A stretch of DNA of 64,000 nt, taken from contig JBBRYJ010000004.1 of NCBI GenBank assembly GCA_038237745.1, forward strand, positions 62,001-126,000. Direction: 5' to 3'. Each line of letters opens with the position of its first letter. Position 1 is the first letter of the stretch. Position numbers and translations under genes: made by a program. The notes below the pieces were generated by a model. The model was given only the letters and a program-made list of their open reading frames with translations. It made no database searches and was not told the origin of the DNA. The stretch is from DASQEH01 sp038237745 (GTDB taxonomy: Bacteria > Actinomycetota > Actinomycetes > Propionibacteriales > Nocardioidaceae). Positions 8,372-15,847 of this stretch are shown piece by piece.

Positions 8372-9088
8372 GTGAACAAGAGCCAGCTGATAGAGGCCCT
8401 GTCCAGTCAGTTCGAGGGCAACAAGTCGTCGGCTAGGCACGCCCTCGAGTCTGTCGTCAACACCATCACCCGCGAGGTCGCGAAGGGTGAGAAGGTCGCC
8501 ATCACGGGGTTCGGTGCGTTCGAGAAGGCAGTACGGCCGGCCCGGATGGTGCGCAACCCTCGCACCGGTGAGCGGACTCGGGCGAAGAAGACGGCCGTGC
8601 CGAAGTTCCGGCCGGGCGCGAGCCTCAAAGCAGTTGTCTCGGGTGCCAAGAAGATGCCGAAGGTAGCCACCGCTGCGACGACGTCTTCCGGTACGGCGAA
8701 GCAGTCGACGTCGAAGGCGGCTGCGTCGAGGGCATCGGGCGGAACCTCCACGGCCTCCAGGACGACCGCGAAGAAGACTGCCGCGAAGACCGCGTCGGCG
8801 AGGACTTCGTCGCCTGCCAAGAAGACCAGCACCGCGTCGGGTACGGCGAGGAAGACCGCCGCGAAGAAGACGACCGCGAGGACCGCGTCGGCGAGGACTT
8901 CGTCGCCTGCGAGGAAGACCAGCACCGCGTCGGGTACGGCGAGGAAGACCGCCGCGAAGAAGACGACCGCGAGGACCGCGTCGGCGAGGACTTCGTCGCC
9001 TGCCAAGAAGACCAGCACCGCGTCGGGTACGGCGAAGAAGTCCCCTGCGAAGCGGAGCTCCGCGAAGAAGACGTCCTCGTCGAGCTGA
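8372..9088 (+). CDS. hup: HU-type nucleoid protein with a long repeated basic tail
   Basis: 238 residues, GTG start behind AAGGGAGAG. Residues 1-90 are a canonical HU domain (MNKSQLIEALS, ITGFGAFE, RNPRTGE arm). Residues 91-238 are a Lys/Ala/Ser/Thr/Arg-rich, histone-H1-like tail as in mycobacterial HupB and Streptomyces HupS. The tail contains three copies of a 31-residue unit (140-170, 171-201, 202-232) rich in AKKT, ARKT and SARTSS. It compacts DNA and is probably disordered. Copy number may vary between strains. Confidence 0.95.
   Translation: MNKSQLIEALSSQFEGNKSSARHALESVVNTITREVAKGEKVAITGFGAFEKAVRPARMVRNPRTGERTRAKKTAVPKFRPGASLKAVVSGAKKMPKVATAATTSSGTAKQSTSKAAASRASGGTSTASRTTAKKTAAKTASARTSSPAKKTSTASGTARKTAAKKTTARTASARTSSPARKTSTASGTARKTAAKKTTARTASARTSSPAKKTSTASGTAKKSPAKRSSAKKTSSSS
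8789..9067 (+). repeat. three tandem 93-bp repeats inside the HU gene
   Basis: Units start at 8789, 8882 and 8975. Each encodes 31 residues. Copies 1 and 2, and the first two thirds of copy 3, are nearly identical at DNA level, pointing to recent duplication or gene conversion. The end of copy 3 has diverged. Confidence 0.85.
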
Positions 9089-9160
9089 CATTCGCTGCGA
9101 CCGCCGGACAGCCCGACAGGGTATCGCCACATAGGTCAGCGGCATGCTCGGCGGGCGGTG

Positions 9161-9373
9161 TCAGTGGCCTGTCAGGGTGACGATCGTAAGCGCCTCGACA
9201 TCTCCGGCTGGGCCGATGGTGAGACGCACGCGTTGGCCCGGCCGGAGCAGACGCAACCCTCCGGCCGCGAACGCCTGAGGGGAGAACAGTACGGAGCGAC
9301 CGTCGTCGAGGAGCACGGTGCCGGAGCCGTTGGCAGTGTCGAAGGTCGACACGGTGGCCTGAACGTCGGTCAC
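9161..9373 (-). CDS. small cold-shock-domain-like protein next to cofC
   Basis: 70 residues, beta-rich, with the cold-shock-like run GSGTVLLDDGRSVLFSP followed by RPGQRVRLTIG. It resembles a cold-shock fold but lacks the aromatic RNP1/RNP2 motifs, so nucleic acid binding is uncertain. Its ATG overlaps the stop of cofC by four bases (ATGA), so the two are translationally coupled. Role unknown. Confidence 0.7.
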   Translation of the reverse strand: MTDVQATVSTFDTANGSGTVLLDDGRSVLFSPQAFAAGGLRLLRPGQRVRLTIGPAGDVEALTIVTLTGH

Positions 9374-10026
9374 GCCCCACGCCTCATGTCCAGGCTGGCC
9401 ATGACCTCGCTCGTCCAGCGGCCGGTGCCACGTTCGAAGGCGTCAGACAGGTCTGCGGCTGTGTCGACGTCCTGGCGAATGCGCGCCAGGTCGGGATCTT
9501 GCAGCTCGTACATGCCGAGGGCGCGGTGCACATCACGCGAGTGAGGTCCGAAGTGCGGTGACCAGACGTGCCCACCAACCGCGGCGAGCATCGTCGTTCC
9601 CACCGATGCGAGGTCTGATACGAACCATCGGCCGGCTGTCGTCGATGTCAGAGCTGCGGAGAGGTCCTCTCGCCTTACCGCGGGCAGGTCCGACGAGAGG
9701 GCGGCGACCGACACCTCGACATTCCCGCCGCGCACATGCTCGGCGGCGTACGCCAGCGCCGGATTGAGACCGGCGTCGGGGCGGTCGGGTAGCACCTCCG
9801 CGCCAAGGTCCGCGAGGAGCGCCCCGACCGGGTCGTTGGTCACGACGACCACTCGGTTGACGTCAGGACAGGCTGCGGCAGCCGAGACGACGTCTTTGGC
9901 GAATGCCACCGCGAGCCGCTGACGGGTGGCAGCATCGAAACCGGTCAGCCGGCTCTTAGCGAGCGTGGTTTGCTTGACGGGGATGAGGATCGTCCACGTG
10001 GGGGAACTGACGGGGAGCAAGGGCAT
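9370..10026 (-). CDS. cofC: 2-phospho-L-lactate guanylyltransferase (coenzyme F420 synthesis)
   Basis: 218 residues from ATG 10026. The adjacent GTG at 10029 is also possible; an ORF extends much further upstream but overlaps plsC and is low complexity. The nucleotidyltransferase fold starts with TILIPVKQTTLAKSRL and has VVVVTND and LSSDLPAV (metal-binding Asp). CofC/FbiD activates phospholactate (or phosphoenolpyruvate) with GTP for F420 assembly. The cell therefore probably makes F420. Confidence 0.88.
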   Translation of the reverse strand: MPLLPVSSPTWTILIPVKQTTLAKSRLTGFDAATRQRLAVAFAKDVVSAAAACPDVNRVVVVTNDPVGALLADLGAEVLPDRPDAGLNPALAYAAEHVRGGNVEVSVAALSSDLPAVRREDLSAALTSTTAGRWFVSDLASVGTTMLAAVGGHVWSPHFGPHSRDVHRALGMYELQDPDLARIRQDVDTAADLSDAFERGTGRWTSEVMASLDMRRGA

Positions 10027-10136
10027 CACCGACGATCCTGCCACCTGCTCGACAACGTATGAGGACGAGACGACACTGTCCCAACGGCTGGGCACTTCGG
10101 GTGTCGGGGCCGCGGGGTGGTCGACGGGAGAGGTGA

Positions 10137-10943
10137 ATGGTGGCGACGGGGAAGCGTGGGTGGGCGATGACGTTTGTCGTCCTCGTCGTGCGGCGCCCGT
10201 TGATGTTGCTGACACGGCGTGACTGGCGCGGTGTCGAGCACCTTCTCCCGATCGGTGGATGTGTGGTGGCGGTGAATCATGTGTCGGAGGCAGACCCCCT
10301 TCCGCTTGCCCACTTCGTATACGACAACGGGCGCATTCCTCGCTTCCTCGGCAAGGCCGAGGTGTTCGAGGTGCCGATCGCGGGGCGGATTCTCGCCAAC
10401 GCCGGCCAGATTCCGGTCTTCCGTAAGACCCGGGACGCGAACAAGGCATTCAGCGCGGCGGTCGCGGCTGTCGACGAGGGTGGGTGCGTCGTGGTCTACC
10501 CCGAGGGCACGATCTCGCGTGACCCGGGTCTTTGGCCGATGACCGGCAAGTCAGGCGCGGCGAGAATCGCCCTGTCCACCGGATGCCCTCTCATCCCGTG
10601 CGCCCAGTGGGGTCCTCAGGAGATCTTGGCGCCGTACTCACGACGGCCGCGGATCTTTCCTCGCAAGCTCATGAGGATCAGCGCGGGACCGCCCGTCGAC
10701 CTCTCCGACCTCGCGGGACAGGAGCTCACGACGGAGGTACTGCTGACCGCGACGGAGCGCATCATGGCGGCGATCACCGCACTCCTCGAGGAGATCAGAG
10801 GCGAGAGCGCACCGGCTGTGCGCTTCGACTCTCGGAGGGCCGGGGTCGCCGAGTTCGGCAACCCCGACGACCCGAACAACAAGTTCATCGTCCGCGGCCA
10901 GCCGCCGGACTCCGAGCACGACATCGAGGAGCGGCCGGCATGA
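10137..10943 (+). CDS. plsC: 1-acyl-sn-glycerol-3-phosphate acyltransferase
   Basis: 268 residues, ATG with GGGAGAGG upstream. The acyltransferase block I NHVSEAD (HX4D) and block III YPEGTIS are present. It makes phosphatidic acid from lysophosphatidic acid at the membrane. The stop overlaps the gpsA start (ATGA), coupling glycerol-3-phosphate production to its acylation pathway. The last 40 residues are hydrophilic. Confidence 0.9.
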   Translation: MVATGKRGWAMTFVVLVVRRPLMLLTRRDWRGVEHLLPIGGCVVAVNHVSEADPLPLAHFVYDNGRIPRFLGKAEVFEVPIAGRILANAGQIPVFRKTRDANKAFSAAVAAVDEGGCVVVYPEGTISRDPGLWPMTGKSGAARIALSTGCPLIPCAQWGPQEILAPYSRRPRIFPRKLMRISAGPPVDLSDLAGQELTTEVLLTATERIMAAITALLEEIRGESAPAVRFDSRRAGVAEFGNPDDPNNKFIVRGQPPDSEHDIEERPA

Positions 10944-11941
10944 CCAAGGTCGCGGTGTTCGGCTCCGGGTCGTGGGGTACGGCGTTCTCACTCGTGCTTG
11001 CCGACGCCGGCAACCACGTCACGATGTGGGCGCGGCGCCAGGAGCTCAGCGACGCGATAAACGCCCGGCACGAGAACGCCGACTACATGCCCGGAATCGC
11101 GCTGCCCGAGGCGATCAGCGCGACCCACGATCCGGAAGAGGCGCTGGCCGGAGTGTCGTTGGTAGCACTGGCGGTCCCTTCGCAGTCTTTGCGCGCGAAC
11201 CTCGAAGACTGGGCCCGGCACATCCCCACAGATGCCGTCGTGATGAGCCTGATGAAAGGTGTCGAGGTCGGGAGCGCCAAGCGGATGAGCGAGGTCATCG
11301 AGGAGGTTGCCGGGATCGGCGACGAGCGTGTCGCAGTCCTGACCGGACCCAACCTGTCCCGTGAGATCGCCACCAGGCAGCCTGCGGCCTCGGTCATCGC
11401 GTGCGTCGACGAGTCGGTGGCAGCCAGCCTGCAAGCTCGTTGCCACAGCCCGGCTTTCCGCCCCTATACGAACACCGACGTGGTGGGGTGCGAGCTCGGC
11501 GGGGCGACGAAGAACGTGATCGCGCTCGCTGTCGGGATGGCTGTAGGGCTCGGCTTCGGGGGCAACGCGACGGCCACCGTGATCACGAGGGGGCTGGCGG
11601 AGACGGCTAGGCTCGGCACGGCCCTGGGAGCCGACCCCTACACGTTCTCGGGCCTCGCCGGACTGGGAGACCTGGTGGCGACGTGCTCCTCCCCGTTGTC
11701 GCGCAACCGGTCCTTCGGCGAGAAGCTCGGCCGGGGGCTGACCGTCCAGGAGATCGCCGCGTCCACCCGACAGGTGGCCGAAGGGGTCAGGTCATGCGAG
11801 TCGATCCGTGACCTCGCCGGACGGGTCGGGATCGAGATGCCCATCGTCGAGGCCGTAGCCTCGCTGGTTCGGGGCGAGATGGGCCCTCAGGAGATGCTGC
11901 TGAGCCTTATCTCGCGAGCCGCCAAACCGGAGCGCGCCTGA
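10940..11941 (+). CDS. gpsA: glycerol-3-phosphate dehydrogenase [NAD(P)+]
   Basis: 333 residues. The N-terminal Rossmann motif is VAVFGSGSWGTAF (GxGxxG). Later come LTGPNLSREIA, the catalytic region GATKNVIALAVGM, and GLGDLVATCSSPLSRNR. It reduces dihydroxyacetone phosphate to glycerol-3-phosphate for phospholipids. It overlaps plsC by four bases. Confidence 0.96.
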   Translation: MTKVAVFGSGSWGTAFSLVLADAGNHVTMWARRQELSDAINARHENADYMPGIALPEAISATHDPEEALAGVSLVALAVPSQSLRANLEDWARHIPTDAVVMSLMKGVEVGSAKRMSEVIEEVAGIGDERVAVLTGPNLSREIATRQPAASVIACVDESVAASLQARCHSPAFRPYTNTDVVGCELGGATKNVIALAVGMAVGLGFGGNATATVITRGLAETARLGTALGADPYTFSGLAGLGDLVATCSSPLSRNRSFGEKLGRGLTVQEIAASTRQVAEGVRSCESIRDLAGRVGIEMPIVEAVASLVRGEMGPQEMLLSLISRAAKPERA

Positions 11942-12069
11942 ACAGTTTCGTACCGCGTGTGCCTTCTGGTCGAGACGATGTGCGGCCGGACGGCGGGAGC
12001 CAGCTCTCCTCGGAGCGTCTAGGCTGCGGCGGGTGCGCCTGGTGCGCGTGCTCCGGCATTGCCGGGTGG

Positions 12070-13176
12070 TCAGCCGCTGTCGCGACCAGCTGCAAGGTCG
12101 AGCGCGCGGCTCAGGTCGCGCCACAGGTCCTCGACGTCCTCGACACCCACGCTGAGCCTCACCAGGTTCTCCGGGATGGTGGTCGGTTCGCCCGCCCACC
12201 GGCGGCGACGTTCGAGCGACGACTCCACGCCTCCGAGGCTGGTGGCATGCACCCAGATGCGTGTCGACCGGCTCACCAGGTCGGCGCTCTCCGGACCACC
12301 CACGACCTCGATGGCGACGATGCCGCCGAATGCCGGGTAGCGGACCCGCTCGACGCTCGGATGGCGACCCAGCCGACGTACGAGCTCCTGCGCGTTAGCC
12401 GTCGAGCGCTCCACTCGCAGGTGCATCGTGCGCAGGCCCCGCAACGTCAGCCAGGCCTCGAGTGTGCCCGGGATCGCGCCGACCGTGCGACGTCTGCCGT
12501 CGATGGCCTTCCAGACGTCGTCGTCGTCCGTCACCACCACTCCGAGCACAGCATCGGAGTGGCCTGCGATGTACTTGGTCGCCGAGTGGACGACAACGTC
12601 CGCGCCGAGGGCGAGGGGACGCTGCACCAAGGGGGTGGCGAAGGTGTTGTCCACGACCACCCGGACGCCGGCGGCGCTCGCCGCCGCGCATAGAGCTGGG
12701 ATGTCGGCAACCTCGAGAGCGGGGTTTGTGGGGGACTCGACCCATAGCAGCGCAACGTCGTCGTTGAGGGCTGCGACCACCTGCTCGGAGTCGGCGATGT
12801 CGACCAGAACGACCTTGACGAGGCCGCGCTGCTCGAGAGCGGCGAGCTGTACGAGCGTGCCCTGGTAGCAGTGCCTGGCGGCGACCACTGTCTCGCCGGG
12901 TGCCACCAGGTCGAGCACGGTTGCCACGGCGGCCATCCCTGACGCGAACGCCAGCGCTCGTCCGCCTTCGAGCTCGCCGAGCACCGACTCGAGCGCCTCC
13001 CAGGTGGCGTTTCCGTAGCGGCCGTACTCCATCTCCCCGCCGGCGACGTACGTCGACGCCATGACGAGGGGGGCGTTCAGGGGCTGGTCCGGCGCCACCA
13101 GAGGGCGGCCGAGCTTGACGGCGATGGTGGCCGGGTCGAGAGTCACGTCGTCGTCGTGTGCTTCCATGCCCGCCAT
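12070..13176 (-). CDS. PLP-dependent Cys/Met metabolism enzyme (cystathionine gamma-synthase/lyase family)
   Basis: 368 residues from 13176; a second ATG at 13167 is equally possible. PLP-fold landmarks: YGRYGNATWEALE, the SATKYIAGHSD segment with the Schiff-base lysine, and DNTFATPLVQRPL. Family members add or remove thiol groups on homoserine or cysteine derivatives; synthase and lyase cannot be told apart by eye. It lies between the convergent gpsA and the divergent ddl, with 24 bases between its start and that of ddl. Confidence 0.88.
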   Translation of the reverse strand: MAGMEAHDDDVTLDPATIAVKLGRPLVAPDQPLNAPLVMASTYVAGGEMEYGRYGNATWEALESVLGELEGGRALAFASGMAAVATVLDLVAPGETVVAARHCYQGTLVQLAALEQRGLVKVVLVDIADSEQVVAALNDDVALLWVESPTNPALEVADIPALCAAASAAGVRVVVDNTFATPLVQRPLALGADVVVHSATKYIAGHSDAVLGVVVTDDDDVWKAIDGRRRTVGAIPGTLEAWLTLRGLRTMHLRVERSTANAQELVRRLGRHPSVERVRYPAFGGIVAIEVVGGPESADLVSRSTRIWVHATSLGGVESSLERRRRWAGEPTTIPENLVRLSVGVEDVEDLWRDLSRALDLAAGRDSG

Positions 13177-13200
13177 TGTGGAGCAGATAGGCTCCGGCCA

Positions 13201-14316
13201 ATGAACCCGCCCGGCAAGCCGCGCGTCGCCGTCGTGTTCGGTGGTCGGTCGAGTGAGCACGCGGTGTCGTGCGCAACCGCGGCGAGCGTCCTGGCGGCCA
13301 TCGACACCGACCTGTACGACGTCGTGCCGATCGGGATCGGTCTCGACGGCAAGTGGGTGCTCGAGTCCGGCGACGCGGAGCGGCTCGCACTCACGGCCGA
13401 CCACGTTCCGGAGGTCGACGCGGCAGCGGCGGCGGTGCTGGTCAGCAACGACCCGGCTGGTCGTGGGTTCGTAGTGCTCGAGCCCGGCGCGCCCCCGCGA
13501 GCGCTCGGAGCCGTCGACGTCGTCTTCCCGCTGTTGCACGGTCCGTGGGGAGAGGACGGCACGATACAGGGGCTCCTCGAGATGGCAGGCATCCGTTACG
13601 TCGGCTCGGGTGTTCTGGCGTCGGCCGTGGGCATGGACAAGCACTACATGAAGGTTGTGCTCGGAGCCGCCGGTCTCCCCACGATGCCGTATGCGGTCAT
13701 CAAGGCTGCCGAGTGGGAGAGTGACAGCGCTGCCTGCCGCGAGACCGTCGAGGCGCTCGGATACCCCGTGTTCGTGAAGCCCGCCCGCGGCGGCTCCAGC
13801 CTCGGGATCTCAAAGGTGACGGACCCCCAAGACCTCGGCGATGCCATCGAACATGCCCAGTCCTTCGACCCGAAGCTGCTCGTCGAGGCGGCAGCGGTCG
13901 GCGCCCGCGAGCTGGAATGCGGTGTGCTCGAGCGGCTCGGCGGTGGCGCTGAGGCCAGCGTGGTCGCGGAGATCACTGGGTACGGCGAGCACGAGTTCTA
14001 CGACTTCGCGGCGAAGTACCTCGGGGAGGAGGGTGTCACGTTGGAAGTGCCGGCACGCCTGCGACCCGAGACTCGGCGGGAGATCCAGCAGATGTCCGTG
14101 GCGGCCTTCGAGGCGCTCGGCTGCGAGGGGCTGGCCAGGGTCGACTTCTTCCTGCGCCATGACGGAGAGGTCTCGATCAACGAGATCAACACCATGCCCG
14201 GCTTCACGCCCTCGTCCATGTACCCGCGGATGTGGGCCGAGGCCGGTATCGCCTACCCCGAGCTGGTCGAACGGCTGATCCGGCTCGCCTCCGAGCGGCC
14301 TACCGGCCTGCGCTAG
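13201..14316 (+). CDS. ddl: D-alanine--D-alanine ligase
   Basis: 371 residues. ATP-grasp enzyme that makes the D-Ala-D-Ala end of peptidoglycan precursors. Visible: VVFGGRSSEHAVSC, LLHGPWGEDGTIQG, FVKPARGGSSLGISK, and INEINTMPGFTPSSMYP at the metal-binding C-terminus. The start ATG 13201 matches the family N-terminus; upstream in-frame sequence belongs to the antisense of the PLP gene. Confidence 0.96.
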   Translation: MNPPGKPRVAVVFGGRSSEHAVSCATAASVLAAIDTDLYDVVPIGIGLDGKWVLESGDAERLALTADHVPEVDAAAAAVLVSNDPAGRGFVVLEPGAPPRALGAVDVVFPLLHGPWGEDGTIQGLLEMAGIRYVGSGVLASAVGMDKHYMKVVLGAAGLPTMPYAVIKAAEWESDSAACRETVEALGYPVFVKPARGGSSLGISKVTDPQDLGDAIEHAQSFDPKLLVEAAAVGARELECGVLERLGGGAEASVVAEITGYGEHEFYDFAAKYLGEEGVTLEVPARLRPETRREIQQMSVAAFEALGCEGLARVDFFLRHDGEVSINEINTMPGFTPSSMYPRMWAEAGIAYPELVERLIRLASERPTGLR

Positions 14317-14337
14317 CGCCGGCCCTCGCCGCCACCT

Positions 14338-14440
14338 CCGCCGAGAGGGCGGATGTGCCCCCGAGGGCGGATGTGCCCCGCCGAAAAGGCGGATGTGCCC
14401 CGCCGAAAAGGTGGGTATGCCCCGTCCGCCGGGCGCACGT
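14338..14440 (-). repeat. 22-bp imperfect tandem repeats, array 1 (minus orientation)
   Basis: On the plus strand the core GGCGGATGTGCC recurs at 14348, 14366 and 14388, and in changed form (GGTGGGTATGCC) at 14410. The period is 22 bases, once 18. Read on the minus strand, the unit is TTTTCGGCGGGGCACATCCG plus CC. A related array in opposite orientation lies at 14854-14940. Confidence 0.75.
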
Positions 14441-14532
14441 CCTCGATGCGCCGCCAAGCCGAATTCTCGAGGCTCCAAACAGGCTTAGCGCGCCACGGGT
14501 CACCGCTGCGGAGCCGATCACACTTCGGCCTC

Positions 14533-14538
14533 TAGAGT
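14533..14538 (+). promoter_or_regulatory. candidate -10 element, leaderless start
   Basis: TAGAGT ends 8 bases before ATG 14546, which has no ribosome binding site. This fits a leaderless transcript. Confidence 0.35.
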
Positions 14539-14545
14539 GTGGCCT

Positions 14546-14830
14546 ATGGGTGGCCTGGGTCTGCGTGAGCTGGCAGTGCTGGCCCTGGTTCTCCTCGTAC
14601 TCGTTGTCGTGTGGCGGATCGGAAGCTCGGCTCAACAAGCCTCATCGAGCCCCGCGCTGGAGCCGCTCGACACATCATCCATCGCGACCATTGATGGCCA
14701 CGTAGCACGTGGCGAGCGAGCCCGTGCCATCGAGGTGTACCGCCAGGAGACCGGCGCAAGCCCGATCCAGTGCGCTCGAGCTATCGACAGTTGGCGTCCC
14801 GGTGGGATGGCGCCAACCGTCGACGGGTAG
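14546..14830 (+). CDS. small membrane protein with ribosomal L7/L12 C-terminal-like domain
   Basis: 94 residues from ATG 14546; a GTG at 14537 would add three residues. One N-terminal transmembrane helix (about 8-24, Leu/Val-rich), a short linker, then a region (about 50-80) with ARGERARAIEVYRQETGAS, resembling the helix-loop-helix of the L7/L12 C-terminal domain. Such anchored L7/L12-like proteins occur in actinobacteria without a known role. The gene sits between two oppositely oriented 22-bp repeat arrays. Confidence 0.65.
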   Translation: MGGLGLRELAVLALVLLVLVVVWRIGSSAQQASSSPALEPLDTSSIATIDGHVARGERARAIEVYRQETGASPIQCARAIDSWRPGGMAPTVDG

Positions 14831-14853
14831 AACCCCAACGGCGCAGCACCTCT

Positions 14854-14940
14854 CCCTTGAAGACACATCTGTGCCCCCTCGAGGGAGTATGCTCGCCCTT
14901 TCGACGGGGCATTCTCGCCCGCTCGACGAAGGGGGTAGGT
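14854..14940 (+). repeat. 22-bp imperfect tandem repeats, array 2 (plus orientation)
   Basis: Four consecutive units: 14854-14875, 14876-14897, 14898-14919 and the partial 14920-14940. The best unit is CTTTCGACGGGGCATTCTCG plus CC. Consensus roughly CnnTCGAcGGGGnATnCTCGCC. It is the same family as array 1, inverted. It fills the gap between two convergent genes. Confidence 0.75.
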
Positions 14941-14943
14941 AGG

Positions 14944-15462
14944 TCAGCGGCAGGGGTGGATGTCGTCCGTCGTCGACGAGACGGCGGCCGCAATGGCTAG
15001 GAGTGCGTCCGCGGGCGGCTGGTAGTCGGCCGGGACTGAAATCTCGATGTACACCGAGCGACCCACAGTCGTGAACGTGAGTGGCCCCTCGACGTGGTCG
15101 TCCAACGCGACCGCCCGACCATGCTGGGTCAACAGCCAGCCGACGTCGTCCAGAACGGCGCACTCGGACGTTCGGCGCAGAGCAGCCGGCCGGTCGACAC
15201 CGCAGCGCAGCACGATCGGGGGGTCTCCCCAGGCCGCCGCAGACGAGCCGGCGGGAGTGACGGCACGTCTGTCCTCGCCCACCACCTGGTCGGGCAGCGC
15301 GTCGACGAGACGCGAGCACTGGGCATCCGCAGCTCCGTGCAATGCCGGGGCGTCGACCGTGACGGCGCCAGGGCCACCGCAGCCGCTGACGAGGAGGGCT
15401 GAAGAGATGCCGAGAACCGCCAGCCGGGCAATCCCGCTGACTCGGCAGCCGACGATGACCAG
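14944..15462 (-). CDS. DUF3515 family lipoprotein (start codon unusual)
   Basis: The C-terminal 130 residues match the actinobacterial DUF3515 pattern (CSRLVDALPDQV, DPPIVLRCGV, YIEISVPADYQPP). Upstream in the same frame is an intact lipoprotein signal ending LLVSGC, with the lipid-bearing Cys codon at 15379-15381. No ATG, GTG or TTG precedes it in frame; the first such codon is TTG 15342, after the lipobox. CTG 15462 would give a 27-residue signal, and an ATT at 15432 a 17-residue one. Function unknown; probably anchored to the outer face of the membrane. Confidence 0.7.
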   Translation of the reverse strand: MVIVGCRVSGIARLAVLGISSALLVSGCGGPGAVTVDAPALHGAADAQCSRLVDALPDQVVGEDRRAVTPAGSSAAAWGDPPIVLRCGVDRPAALRRTSECAVLDDVGWLLTQHGRAVALDDHVEGPLTFTTVGRSVYIEISVPADYQPPADALLAIAAAVSSTTDDIHPCR

Positions 15463-15488
15463 GTGCCACGGAACGCCGAGCGGTGAGC

Positions 15489-15722
15489 TCAGATGTGCAC
15501 CACAGGGCAGGTAAGGGTCCGCGTGATGCCGTCGATCGCCTGGACCTTCGCCACGACCAGCTTGCCAAGCTCGTCGACGTTGCGAGCCTCGGCGCGCACG
15601 ATCACGTCATAGGGACCAGTGACGTCCTCCGCGAGGGTGACACCACTGACGTCGGCGATGGAACGTGCGACGTCAGCAGCCTTCCCCACCTCGGTCTGAA
15701 TGAGGATGTAGGCCTGTACCAC
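15489..15722 (-). CDS. Lrp/AsnC-type ligand-binding (RAM) domain protein without HTH
   Basis: 77 residues: VQAYILIQTEVGKAADVAR, GPYDVIVRAEA and ITRTLTCPVVHI are typical of stand-alone Lrp/AsnC ligand-binding domains. GTG 15722 gives the usual N-terminus; another GTG three bases earlier has slightly better spacing to AGGAGG. With no DNA-binding domain it probably binds an amino acid or modulates a full-length Lrp protein. Confidence 0.85.
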   Translation of the reverse strand: MVQAYILIQTEVGKAADVARSIADVSGVTLAEDVTGPYDVIVRAEARNVDELGKLVVAKVQAIDGITRTLTCPVVHI

Positions 15723-15847
15723 CACGGGGTACCTCCTGCGGAATGATGTGGTGTCGGTGACGCGGCGCACATGCTGCCACCAGGTCAGGTTGTCACAGTA
15801 CGAGCGAGCGCGAAAGTTGCATGCCCAGCGGTCGAGAGGAGGTGTCT

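Noticed and set aside
11942..12069. Terminator between convergent gpsA and the PLP enzyme gene
   Set aside because: No stem longer than about five base pairs with reasonable loop size could be found by eye.
13177..13644. Extension of the PLP enzyme frame upstream on the minus strand
   Set aside because: It is antisense to the start of ddl and reads as GC-rich noise; the PLP fold starts after 13176.
14338..14440. 22-bp repeats as a CRISPR array
   Set aside because: Units are directly adjacent with no unique spacers, repeats are degenerate, and no cas genes are near.
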